NCBI RefSeq assembly: GCF_001245615.1
Contig: NZ_CWKH01000001.1
Location: 2,666,001-2,730,000 of the forward strand
DNA length: 64,000 bases
Source of the DNA: Mycolicibacterium neworleansense
GTDB lineage: Bacteria > Actinomycetota > Actinomycetes > Mycobacteriales > Mycobacteriaceae
Direction of reading: 5' to 3'
Shown here: positions 32,373 to 40,489 of the stretch, piece by piece
Layout of the letters: each line of letters starts with the position of its first letter
How positions within the stretch are numbered: the first letter of the stretch is position 1
Notes under the pieces: generated by a model
Told to the model about the DNA's origin: nothing
Seen by the model: only the letters and a program-made list of their open reading frames with translations
Database searches by the model: none
Position numbers and translations under genes: made by a program

Positions 32373-33425
32373 CTACGTCAGCGCCAGGTCCGGGTTCTCT
32401 TCGTAGACTTCGCGGATGGGCCCGAGCTCGAACAGCTCGTCGACGGACAGGTTCAACCCGCCCGCAGCGACGGCCTTGATGTTCGCGGCAGCGGTTTCGT
32501 CGGAGATCGCCAGGATCTGTTGCGCGGGTTTGTCATCGCGGATGAGTTCGTTGCCCGCCAGACAGCAGTCGTACGTGGCTGCGGGGTTCAGATGGAGGTC
32601 CTTGCCGTACTCGTTGACCGTCAGGTCCGTTGCCAACTTCGGGTTGTCGAGGACCTCGCGCCAGCCGCGAATCTCGGCGTGCAGGAACGCTTTGAGTTTG
32701 TCCCGGTTCTTGTCGATGTTCTCCTGCGTGGTGATGTAGGTCTGCCCCACCAGCGGGAATCCGACGTCGGCCAGGAGCATGGTGTTGATGTCGAAGCCCT
32801 TGTGCCGTAGGTCGACAACCTGGCTGTTGATGAAGCCAAGGTAGCCGTCGATCTCACCGGCAGTCATACCGATGGGATCGCCCTGAACGGGAACCGTATT
32901 GATCCGGGAGGAATCGAGTTTCAGCGCGGCCATGAAGTTACGCCACACCGGCTCGCTCGATGACGCACATCCGATCGTCCTGCCGTACAGATCTTCCGGC
33001 CTGTTTATCGGCTTGCCGGCCATCGACATGATGCAGCCGGCATACCGGCTGTAGACCGCACCGACGATCTTGAGCGGCGCACCCTTGGCGACGGCCGATC
33101 CGACGATCGGCACCTGCGAAACCCCCGCGAAGGTGCGCGACAGCACATCGGACTCGATGGGCGGCGCGGTCGGGCCGCCGGAAACCAGGTCGGCGCCGCT
33201 GAATCCGGCATCCCGGTAGTAACCTTTCTTGTCCGCGATGTAGCTTCCCGCGAACTGGGTGTTCTTGATCCAGGCAAGGCGTTGGGAGGCTATGCCGAAC
33301 CCGTCGGCAGCTCCACTTGATTCGCCTGAGACACAGGCGGAGAGCGCGGCTGGTGCGGCCAGTGCGAGACCGCCCAGCGTCAGCCCCCTGGTGAGGAACT
33401 GGCGCCGACCGAGATGCTTGTTCAT
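32373..33425 (-). CDS. ABC transporter substrate-binding lipoprotein (NMT1/THI5-like, Tat)
   Basis: A 350-residue exported solute-binding protein. The N-terminus has a Tat motif (GRRQFLTRG), a hydrophobic segment and the lipobox LSAC, so it is a Tat-exported lipoprotein anchored on the outer membrane face. The mature part follows the NMT1/THI5 fold: IKNTQFAGSYIADKKGYYRD, GVSQVPIVGSAVAKGAPL, GRTIGC and IDGYLGFINSQ. Family members bind pyrimidines, taurine or aromatic sulfonates. With the catabolic genes, a heterocyclic amide is a fair guess. Confidence 0.88.
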   Translation of the reverse strand: MNKHLGRRQFLTRGLTLGGLALAAPAALSACVSGESSGAADGFGIASQRLAWIKNTQFAGSYIADKKGYYRDAGFSGADLVSGGPTAPPIESDVLSRTFAGVSQVPIVGSAVAKGAPLKIVGAVYSRYAGCIMSMAGKPINRPEDLYGRTIGCASSSEPVWRNFMAALKLDSSRINTVPVQGDPIGMTAGEIDGYLGFINSQVVDLRHKGFDINTMLLADVGFPLVGQTYITTQENIDKNRDKLKAFLHAEIRGWREVLDNPKLATDLTVNEYGKDLHLNPAATYDCCLAGNELIRDDKPAQQILAISDETAAANIKAVAAGGLNLSVDELFELGPIREVYEENPDLALT

Positions 33426-33458
33426 CTGTTACTTCCGTTCGGGTGAGTGGTGGCGTGC

Positions 33459-34259
33459 TCAGCGAGGAGCACTCATGCGGGCGGTGACAGCGGCCTCGAT
33501 GACGCTGACGATCTGGTAGACGACGACGCAGGTGACCGTGAGTACGACGACCGAGGCCCACAGCCGGGCGAACTCGAATTCGTTGGCGTCGCGGAGCATC
33601 TGACCGCCCAGCCCCTCGCCGGTGGCCAACCATTCCGCGAGCAGGGCTCCGACGACAGAGGTGGTCACCGCGACGCGCGCGGCGGCGAACCACGTCGGAA
33701 TGGCGTAGGGCAGGGCAACCTTCCGGAACGCCGACCAGGTCGAACCGCCGTAGGCCACGATCATCTCGACATCTGTACGCGGTGTGCTGCGCACGCCGTG
33801 CAGCATGGTGAGCAATGCGGGTACCACGACGATGGCGGCGCCGATCACGGCGGTTCCGAGCACTCCGCGGTCGAAGATCAGCACCAGGATCGGAGCGATC
33901 GTCACCATCGGGATCGCATGCAGCGCCGTGACCGCAGGCAGAAACATGCTCTCGACAGTCCTGGAGAAGTAGAAGAGCAGCGAAACACTTGCCGCCAGAA
34001 CCAGTCCGAGGACGAATCCGTATGCGGCGTCGATAGCGGTCCTGACGAGATTCGCCGCGATACCTGCCCGGTGAGCCGCGGCGTCGCCGTCTGCGAACAG
34101 ATAGTTCCAGACGTCGACCGGCGACTTGGCCACATATGAGCTCACATCGGCCAGAGCGATGAACAGCGTCCACACCGCGAGGATTGCGAGCACCGCGCCG
34201 CCCGACGTGAGCAGCGTACGTGCGGCGCTGCGGACGATCGGCGTTTGCAGAGTCGTCAT
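33459..34259 (-). CDS. ABC transporter permease 1 (BPD type)
   Basis: A 266-residue permease with about six helices. The EAA-like coupling loop is VAYGGSTWSAFRKVALPYAI followed by PTWFAAARVAV, the SsuC/ThiX/TauC pattern. An ATG at 34259 overlaps the stop of permease 2 (ATGA), which rules out a longer N-terminus. It forms a heterodimer with permease 2 to take up the ligand of the binding protein encoded 33 bp downstream. Confidence 0.88.
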   Translation of the reverse strand: MTTLQTPIVRSAARTLLTSGGAVLAILAVWTLFIALADVSSYVAKSPVDVWNYLFADGDAAAHRAGIAANLVRTAIDAAYGFVLGLVLAASVSLLFYFSRTVESMFLPAVTALHAIPMVTIAPILVLIFDRGVLGTAVIGAAIVVVPALLTMLHGVRSTPRTDVEMIVAYGGSTWSAFRKVALPYAIPTWFAAARVAVTTSVVGALLAEWLATGEGLGGQMLRDANEFEFARLWASVVVLTVTCVVVYQIVSVIEAAVTARMSAPR

Positions 34260-35014
34260 GCTCTTCCTCCTGCCACCCCGGCAGCCCACGGCGTGGCGAG
34301 CTTCTCGACCGTGTTGACCAGGACGAAGGCGAGGCCCGCGATGAGGCTCGACACCAGCGTGATGCCCCACGTCCGGACGACATCGCTGGAGGATTGCGCG
34401 ACCACGAGGGCAGCCCCGAGGCCGCGTTCCTGACCCATGAACTCACCGATGATCGCTCCCAGAATCGCTGCTGGGACAGCGACTTTCAGCGCAGTCAGGA
34501 TACTGGGCAAGGCGGAAAGCAGTTCAACCTTGCGCAGTACCAGGTACTTACCGCCGCCGTACGCCCGCACCAGGTCCTTGCTGAGCGGATCCGCATGGCG
34601 CAGACCGTTGATCGTTCCCACGAGCGTGGTGAAGAACACTGAGACGGCCGCCATGATGGCCGAGGTGATCATGCCGTCGAAACAGGCGGCCAGGATGGGA
34701 GCGATCGCGATGAGAGGGATGCACGCCGAGGCGATCCCGGCCTGCAGCACCAGCTTCTCCAAGGCCGGCACGGTAGTCACGAGGGCAGCGCAGCCGATCG
34801 CGGCGAGGTTGCCCCAGAAGTACCCCACGGACGCGGACGCCAGCGTGACGGGTATGTGGATTCCGTAAAAGGCAGCGCCGTCGGACATCACCCCGGTCAG
34901 GATCTCTGTCGGCGCCGCGATGGCGGGACCGAGAATGCCGGTCATGCCGACGATCTGCCATGCGACCAGCACGATGAGCGAGCCGGCCAGGCCGGAATAG
35001 CGGTTGTGGTTCAT
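34256..35014 (-). CDS. ABC transporter permease 2 (BPD type)
   Basis: A 252-residue permease with about six helices and the coupling loop [22 protein letters not shown]. It shares layout with permease 1 but is only distantly alike, as usual for heterodimeric NMT1-type importers. It overlaps both the ATPase stop and the permease 1 start by 4 bp. Confidence 0.88.
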   Translation of the reverse strand: MNHNRYSGLAGSLIVLVAWQIVGMTGILGPAIAAPTEILTGVMSDGAAFYGIHIPVTLASASVGYFWGNLAAIGCAALVTTVPALEKLVLQAGIASACIPLIAIAPILAACFDGMITSAIMAAVSVFFTTLVGTINGLRHADPLSKDLVRAYGGGKYLVLRKVELLSALPSILTALKVAVPAAILGAIIGEFMGQERGLGAALVVAQSSSDVVRTWGITLVSSLIAGLAFVLVNTVEKLATPWAAGVAGGRA

Positions 35015-35820
35015 CGGCCCACCGGCACTCGTACCTCGGTCTCGTCAGCACGCGAGCCGAACAGGATGGAAGACAGCAGGTCGACGTACTCGTGAAACGC
35101 GCTGGTGCGCATCATCTCCGGCAGCCGGGGCCTGGGCAGGTCGATCTGGACCGACTTGACCACCCGGCCGGGCCGGGAGCTCATGACCACGACGGTGTCG
35201 GACAGGAACACGGCCTCGGCGATACCGTGGGTGACCATCAGAGTTGTTGCCGGTCGTTCGGTCCAGATCCGGAGCAGCTCCACGTTGAGCGTCTGGCGGG
35301 TCATGTCGTCGAGTGCGCCGAACGGTTCGTCGAGCAGCAGTACCCGAGGCTTGACGACGAGAGCCCGCGCGATCGAGACCCGCTGACGCATGCCGCCCGA
35401 CAGCTGGGCGGGCCGCGCGTCCTCGAAGCCGGTCAGCCCGACCAGATCGATGAGTTCCTGGACGAACTCGTCGGATACGGACTGTTTGGACACCTCGAGC
35501 GGCAGTCGGATGTTGGACCGGACGGACCGCCACGGCAGTAGGGCCGAATCCTGGAAGGCGATGCCCAGATGATGATGTCGCCGCATGTCCTGCGGGGTCT
35601 CGCCGTGGACCAGGGCAATGCCCGCGTTCTGCGCCTCAAGTCCCGCGAGGATCCGCAACACGGTGCTCTTTCCGCATCCAGAGGGTCCCAGGAGCGTCAC
35701 GAACTCACCCGCCTCCGACTGGATGTCGACTCCGTCGAGTGCCGTGACGACGGATCGGCCCACCTTGAACTGCTTTGTCAGTCCACCTATGTGAATCCCG
35801 GGTGCCGTCGGCGCGATCAT
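35011..35820 (-). CDS. ABC transporter ATP-binding protein
   Basis: A 269-residue ATPase of the nitrate/sulfonate/taurine type. Walker [17 protein letters not shown]-loop [12 protein letters not shown], signature [15 protein letters not shown], Walker [15 protein letters not shown], and switch [11 protein letters not shown]. It is the first gene of the nine-kilobase minus-strand operon. ATG 35820 follows AGGAG(A); the operator-like palindrome is 33 bp upstream. Confidence 0.92.
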   Translation of the reverse strand: MIAPTAPGIHIGGLTKQFKVGRSVVTALDGVDIQSEAGEFVTLLGPSGCGKSTVLRILAGLEAQNAGIALVHGETPQDMRRHHHLGIAFQDSALLPWRSVRSNIRLPLEVSKQSVSDEFVQELIDLVGLTGFEDARPAQLSGGMRQRVSIARALVVKPRVLLLDEPFGALDDMTRQTLNVELLRIWTERPATTLMVTHGIAEAVFLSDTVVVMSSRPGRVVKSVQIDLPRPRLPEMMRTSAFHEYVDLLSSILFGSRADETEVRVPVGR

Positions 35821-35853
35821 GTGTTCTCCTCTGGTGGGAAGCAGGTCACGTTC

Positions 35854-35871
35854 GGATCCAAGCTTGGATCC
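35854..35871. promoter_or_regulatory. 18-bp perfect palindrome, candidate GntR operator
   Basis: GGATCCAAGCTTGGATCC is a perfect inverted repeat (8-bp arms around GC). It sits between the divergent ABC operon and an SDR gene. GntR/FCD regulators bind short palindromes of this kind, and one is encoded in the operon. I saw no second copy in the operon. The region 35821-35993 has no other feature. Confidence 0.5.
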
Positions 35872-35993
35872 ATAACTTAGGGACGTTTTGTTTCCTCGCG
35901 ATGAACTCCGGACACGGGCGGGTTACGAAAGCGGCGGCCCACCTCCGCGCGTGTCCCCCGACACCCGCGGGTGGTTTTCGGTAGGCAAGGGCC

Positions 35994-36797
35994 ATGGACA
36001 TCGAACAGACGGTTGCGGTCATCACCGGCGCGGGATCAGGAATCGGCCGCGCACTGGCGGAAGCGTTCGCCGTGGCCGGCGCCCGGGTGGTGGCCGCCGA
36101 CCTCGACGCGGAATCGGCCGAACAGACTGCCGCGCAGATCCGTTCGGGTGGCGGCCAGGCGCTCGCGGTCCGGGCAGACGCCGGTGTCACGGCTGACATC
36201 GAGGCGCTGACCACCACCGAGTTCGGTCCGGTCGACATCTATGTCGCCAATGCCGGCATCATCGGTGCGCCGGGCCTCGGCACCGACGAGGACTGGGATC
36301 ACATCCTGGACGTCAATCTGCGCTCCCATGTCCGGGCGGCACAAGTAATTGTCCCGCAATGGTTGTCGCGCGGTGGCGGCTACTTCGTCTCGGTCGCGTC
36401 GGCGGCCGGTCTGCTGTCCCAGATCGGGGCAGCCGGATACGCCGTCACCAAACACGCCGCGGTCGGATTCGCCGAATGGCTGGCCATCACCTACGGCGAC
36501 GACGGCGTCGGGGTCAGCTGCGTCTGCCCGTTGGGGGTTGACACCCCACTGCTCGACGCGGTGCGCGCCTCGGCGGATCCGGATTCAGCGGCCGGTGCGG
36601 CGTCCATCGTGCAGTCCGGCGACGTGATCAGTGCCGAGGATGTCGCGGCGGCCACGGTGGACGCCGTGCGGTCGGACCGGTTCCTCGTGCTACCACATGC
36701 GCAGGTGCTCGACATGTACCGCCACAAGGGCTCTGACTACGACCGGTGGATCGCGGGGATGCGCCGTTACCAACGGTCACTGCGCGCCGGCAGATGA
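35994..36797 (+). CDS. Short-chain dehydrogenase/reductase
   Basis: A 267-residue classical SDR: VAVITGAGSGIGRALAEAF for the cofactor, VAADLDAES (Asp favouring NAD), YVANAGI, Ser in VSVASAAGLL and Tyr/Lys in AGYAVTKHAA. Mycobacteria carry many such enzymes of unknown substrate, often in lipid or steroid metabolism. It is divergent from the ureide operon and overlaps the lipase maturation factor gene convergently by 21 bp. Linkage to either neighbour is unproven. Confidence 0.83.
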   Translation: MDIEQTVAVITGAGSGIGRALAEAFAVAGARVVAADLDAESAEQTAAQIRSGGGQALAVRADAGVTADIEALTTTEFGPVDIYVANAGIIGAPGLGTDEDWDHILDVNLRSHVRAAQVIVPQWLSRGGGYFVSVASAAGLLSQIGAAGYAVTKHAAVGFAEWLAITYGDDGVGVSCVCPLGVDTPLLDAVRASADPDSAAGAASIVQSGDVISAEDVAAATVDAVRSDRFLVLPHAQVLDMYRHKGSDYDRWIAGMRRYQRSLRAGR

Positions 36798-38228
36798 CCG
36801 CCCGGCCGCGGGCAGCGATTGCGGCGGGACGTAGACACCCAGTGAGATGCGGTGCCACCACACGTGGTCGTGGCGCAGCTCATCCCAGGTGCTGAACTCG
36901 TAACGGTACAGCCGGGCGCGCACGTACCGGGGCGGATCGTCGGGGAACGGGTTGCGCCGCAGCAGTTTCAACGTGGCGCGGTCGTTCTCCAGAAGCCGGG
37001 TCAGCAGCATGCGCAACCAACCGTGGGCATAGGCCGGCGAGATCGCCGCGAACCACATCAACCAGTCCAGCCGCAGGTGATACGGCGCGAACTGGCGCGG
37101 CCACCGATGCACATCGCCTGGCTTGCCTTTGAATTCGTATTCCTTCCACACGGTGTGATCGCTCAACTGCGGGTCCGAGGTACCCTCCAACACCACCTCG
37201 TCGCGGGTGCGGCCGACGGTGCCGAACGCGCCGTAGGAATTCACCAGGTGGTAGCTGTTGTAGGAGGCGTTCATCCGCTGCCGTTTGGAGAACAGGTTGC
37301 GTGCGGGCCAGTAGCTCATCGCGGCCACCGCCACCGCGAACCCGATCACCATGACGACGAACCATAGTGGCGGCTGGCCGAATTGGTGTTCGGCCACCGG
37401 GAACAGGACCGCTGCGGTGGAGTCCGACAGCGCACTGAACGCCAGCACGATGGTGATCCAGTTGAGCCAGGCGAAGTTGCCCGATGCCACCAGCCACAGC
37501 TGGGTGACGATCACGATCACCGCCGCCCAACTCGCCACCGGCTGCGGCGCGAAGAGGGCGAACGGCACGACGAGTTGGGCGAAGTGATTGCCGGCCACCT
37601 CGATTCGGTGCAACGGCTTGGGCAGGTGGTGGAAGAACCAGCTCAGCGGGCCGGGCATGGGTTGCGTCTCGTGGTGGTAGTACAGGCAAGTCAGGTTGCG
37701 CCAGCACGGGTCACCCCGCAGTTTGATCAGACCGGCACCGAACTCGACGCGGAACACCAGCCAGCGGGCCAGCCACAGCACCAGAAGCGGAGGCCCGACG
37801 TCGTCGTTGCCCAGGAACATCACCAGGAACCCGGCCTCCAGCAGCAGTGATTCCCACCCGAACGAGTACCACGTCTGGCCGACGTTGACGATCGACAGGT
37901 ACAGCACCCACACCACCAGCCAGGTCAGCATGGCGGCCCACAACGGCACCAGATCCCCGAAGCCGACCACAAGGGCCGCGGACAGCACCGCGCCGGCGAT
38001 GCAGACCGCGGCGAAGAAGCGGTCCGAGTAGTGGAAGTGGAACAGGCTCGGCGCGCGCCGGAATGAGTTGACGGCCAGGAATCGAGGTATCGGAAGCAGC
38101 CCCCGCTCGCCGAGGAGGCCGCGGAACTGCCGGGCCGCCACGATGAACGCGATCAGGTAGATCGCCGCGGTCCCCCGCTGCAATACCTGTCTGGCCAACC
38201 AATATTCGTCTGCGATGAACCATTCCAT
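36777..38228 (-). CDS. Lipase maturation factor family membrane protein
   Basis: About 483 residues with several transmembrane helices in the first two thirds. Hallmarks of the LMF family are EWFIADEYWLARQVLQRG, WYSFGWESLLLEAGFLVMFL, LARWLVFRVEFGAGLIKLRG, and a C-terminal YEFKGKPGDVHRWPRQFAPY-HLRLDWLMWFAA. In animals LMF1 folds lipoprotein lipases in the ER; the role in mycobacteria is unknown. ATG 38228 is chosen at the family start; a GTG 11 codons upstream (38261) is possible. It is 80 bp after the P450 stop on the same strand. Confidence 0.8.
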   Translation of the reverse strand: MEWFIADEYWLARQVLQRGTAAIYLIAFIVAARQFRGLLGERGLLPIPRFLAVNSFRRAPSLFHFHYSDRFFAAVCIAGAVLSAALVVGFGDLVPLWAAMLTWLVVWVLYLSIVNVGQTWYSFGWESLLLEAGFLVMFLGNDDVGPPLLVLWLARWLVFRVEFGAGLIKLRGDPCWRNLTCLYYHHETQPMPGPLSWFFHHLPKPLHRIEVAGNHFAQLVVPFALFAPQPVASWAAVIVIVTQLWLVASGNFAWLNWITIVLAFSALSDSTAAVLFPVAEHQFGQPPLWFVVMVIGFAVAVAAMSYWPARNLFSKRQRMNASYNSYHLVNSYGAFGTVGRTRDEVVLEGTSDPQLSDHTVWKEYEFKGKPGDVHRWPRQFAPYHLRLDWLMWFAAISPAYAHGWLRMLLTRLLENDRATLKLLRRNPFPDDPPRYVRARLYRYEFSTWDELRHDHVWWHRISLGVYVPPQSLPAAGRSSAGAQ

Positions 38229-38308
38229 ACGCGGACCTGCCGACGTTGCGGGTGTGTCCACGAGAACGGTACCCCGATTCGGGGCATTTCATACCTGGTA
38301 CGGGAGCG

Positions 38309-39703
38309 CTAGCGTCGTCGCAGCGCCAACCGGAAACCGGACGGCATCATGGTAAGGCGCTCCTGCACCTGAAGCGTGTAGTCCGGGTCGGCGGTCAGGT
38401 CGTAGCGCCGGATCAGCACCGCCAGCATCAGCACCGCCTCGTGCAACGCGAACTGTCTTCCAATGCATGATCTTTCGCCGGTACCGAACGGCTTGTACAG
38501 GCCGCCCGGCCGGGCCCGCACCTGTTCGGGGGCGAAGCGGTCCGGGTCGAAGGCCTCCGGGTCGGGACCCCACCGCGGGTCACGATGCAGCGTCGAGGTG
38601 AGCGCCAGTGCCCAGTCTCCCTTGCGCATCGGGTGGATCCCGGCGAGCACGGTGTCCTCACGGGCGGCCCGGTAGTACGCCGGAACCGTTGGCTGCAGCC
38701 GCAGCGATTCGTCCAGAACACGGCGGACATAACGCAGTTTGGCGATCTTCTCGAACCCCGGCCGCGGTTCGTCCCCCCACACCTCGTCGATCTCGTCGCG
38801 GGCGCGGGCGAACACCTCGGGATGCTGCGACAGGAAGTACAGCGCGAATGAAAGTGCACCGGAGGTGGTTTCGTGCCCGGCGATCAGAAAGTTGATCAGC
38901 TGATAGCGGATGTTGGCGGCGTCGAGGTCGGACTCCAGCATGATTTGCAGGAGGTCGTCATGATCGCCTGACGGCTGCGTGCGCCGCGCGGCGACGATGT
39001 CGTCGGCCAGGTCGTGGAGGTACTTCGCGTCGCTGCGGACCCGGCGCTCGTAGCGCCGGTAGGTGAAAGCGGGCAGGAATGTTTCGCGGAGCACCCCGAG
39101 CCGGTCGGCGCCCAGCAGCGCGGACACCATGTGCGCGACGAACGGGTGCAGCACGTCGTCCTGGAAGCACCTGAACGAGTATCCGGCCGCGCACCGTCCG
39201 ATGGTCTCCAACGTCACCCGCGTGGTGTCGGCCGAGACGTCGACGGTGTCTACGGCGTCGGCCTGTCGATCCCAGCGGTCGGTCAGCTCGTCGGCGACGT
39301 CGAACATCACCCCGTGATAGCGGCGCATCGCGGCCTGGCTGAATGCCGGCGTGAGCAGCTGATGGGCCTTGTGCCAGTTCGGTTCGTCGTTGTAGGCGGT
39401 GAACAGTCCGTCGCCCCCTACGATCCGCAATGCCTCGATGTCGGGGCCGACATGCTTGCAGAACCGGGTCTCGTCGTTGAGGTCGGTGACCGCGTCGGCA
39501 CCGGCGGCGACCACATAGCGGGCGCCCAGGAACCGGAATTCGCAGATGGGCCCGAGTTCGGCCATGCCCATCGCGTTCTGCATCGAGGAGTCGGGTTGCA
39601 ACGCGAGAACGTCCCCCAGCAGCGGCACTCGCCGCGGCGGGTGGGGCAGTTTCGGATACTTGGTGCCACCGTGGGGTGAGGTCCGTGCGGCCGCGACGGT
39701 CAT
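38309..39703 (-). CDS. Cytochrome P450, CYP102-like heme domain without fused reductase
   Basis: A 464-residue P450. The I-helix is FLIAGHETTSGALSFALYFL, the ExxR is DESLRL, and the heme-Cys loop is FGTGERSCIGRQFALHEA. The sequence follows the heme domain of Bacillus P450 BM3 along its length: DGLFTAYNDEPNWHKAHQLL, PAFSQAAMRRYH and ENIRYQ-type loops (here ANIRYQLINFL). BM3 carries a C-terminal reductase; this protein stops right after the heme domain, so it needs separate redox partners. A long-chain fatty acid substrate is inferred. The divergent TetR gene starts 97 bp away. Confidence 0.88.
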   Translation of the reverse strand: MTVAAARTSPHGGTKYPKLPHPPRRVPLLGDVLALQPDSSMQNAMGMAELGPICEFRFLGARYVVAAGADAVTDLNDETRFCKHVGPDIEALRIVGGDGLFTAYNDEPNWHKAHQLLTPAFSQAAMRRYHGVMFDVADELTDRWDRQADAVDTVDVSADTTRVTLETIGRCAAGYSFRCFQDDVLHPFVAHMVSALLGADRLGVLRETFLPAFTYRRYERRVRSDAKYLHDLADDIVAARRTQPSGDHDDLLQIMLESDLDAANIRYQLINFLIAGHETTSGALSFALYFLSQHPEVFARARDEIDEVWGDEPRPGFEKIAKLRYVRRVLDESLRLQPTVPAYYRAAREDTVLAGIHPMRKGDWALALTSTLHRDPRWGPDPEAFDPDRFAPEQVRARPGGLYKPFGTGERSCIGRQFALHEAVLMLAVLIRRYDLTADPDYTLQVQERLTMMPSGFRLALRRR

Positions 39704-39799
39704 GACTCCAGGATTCCGCCCTTGTTGTACATGTGTCAAGTAAGGATTCGCGCGCCACGCTTGGCCGAGCCTGAGCGGCGGTGAAGTTAAGCTGCAGGT

Positions 39800-40453
39800 G
39801 TGGGTGCCGAGTCGAGACGCCGGCTGTCCCCCGCCGACAGACGCAACGAGTTGCTGGCGCTGGGTGCCGAGGTATTTGGCCAGCGGCCGTACGACGAGGT
39901 CCGTATCGACGAGATCGCCGAACGCGCGGGAGTGTCGCGGGCCCTGATGTACCACTACTTCCCCGACAAGCGTGCCTTCTTCGCCGCGGTGGTGCAGGCC
40001 GAGGGCGAGCGCTTGTTCGAAGCCACCAGCACCCCGCCCGAGCCTGGTCAGAGCCTGTTCGGCCAGCTGCGCGCCGGCGTGATGGCCTACCTGCGCTACG
40101 ACGAGGAACACCCACACGGCGCGTGGGCGGCGTACATGGGTCTGGGCCGCACCGATCCGGTGCTGCGCGGGGTCGACGACATCGACAACGACCGCCAGGC
40201 CGGCCGGATCATGGGGCGGATCGCCGAGGCGGTCTCCGAGCCACTCGACGCCAAGGTCGAACGCGACCTACGGGCCACCGTGTACGGCTGGCTGGCCCTG
40301 ACCTTCGAGATGTGCCGGCAACGGCTCAAAGATCCGTCGATCGACGCCGGTTTCGTCGCCGACAGTTGCGCACACGCGCTGCTCGACGCCATCGGCCGGG
40401 TGCCTGGTCTGCCCACCGACCTGGTCTGCGCTGCGGCCCCGGAACACCGCTGA
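39800..40453 (+). CDS. TetR-family regulator beside the P450
   Basis: A 217-residue TetR protein with helix-turn-helix IDEIAERAGVSRALMYHYFP (about residues 36-55) and a ligand-binding C-terminal domain. Start is GTG 39800; no ATG fits the N-terminus. It is divergent from the CYP102-like gene, the same arrangement as Bm3R1, a TetR repressor, and P450 BM3 in Bacillus, so it probably represses the P450 and senses its substrate. lhr starts 37 bp downstream. Confidence 0.85.
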   Translation: MGAESRRRLSPADRRNELLALGAEVFGQRPYDEVRIDEIAERAGVSRALMYHYFPDKRAFFAAVVQAEGERLFEATSTPPEPGQSLFGQLRAGVMAYLRYDEEHPHGAWAAYMGLGRTDPVLRGVDDIDNDRQAGRIMGRIAEAVSEPLDAKVERDLRATVYGWLALTFEMCRQRLKDPSIDAGFVADSCAHALLDAIGRVPGLPTDLVCAAAPEHR

Positions 40454-40489
40454 GGCCAGCTTGTCGGTGCTGCGCGGCAGTATGGCTAG

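Noticed and set aside
32938..34446. 502-codon minus-strand frame spanning the binding protein and permease 1
   Set aside because: Runs out of frame through two genes with clear signal peptide, lipobox and permease motifs; Arg-rich nonsense.
39721..39740. CTTG-N12-CAAG in the P450/TetR gap as an operator
   Set aside because: Only the outer four bases are symmetric; too weak to list, although a TetR site must lie nearby.
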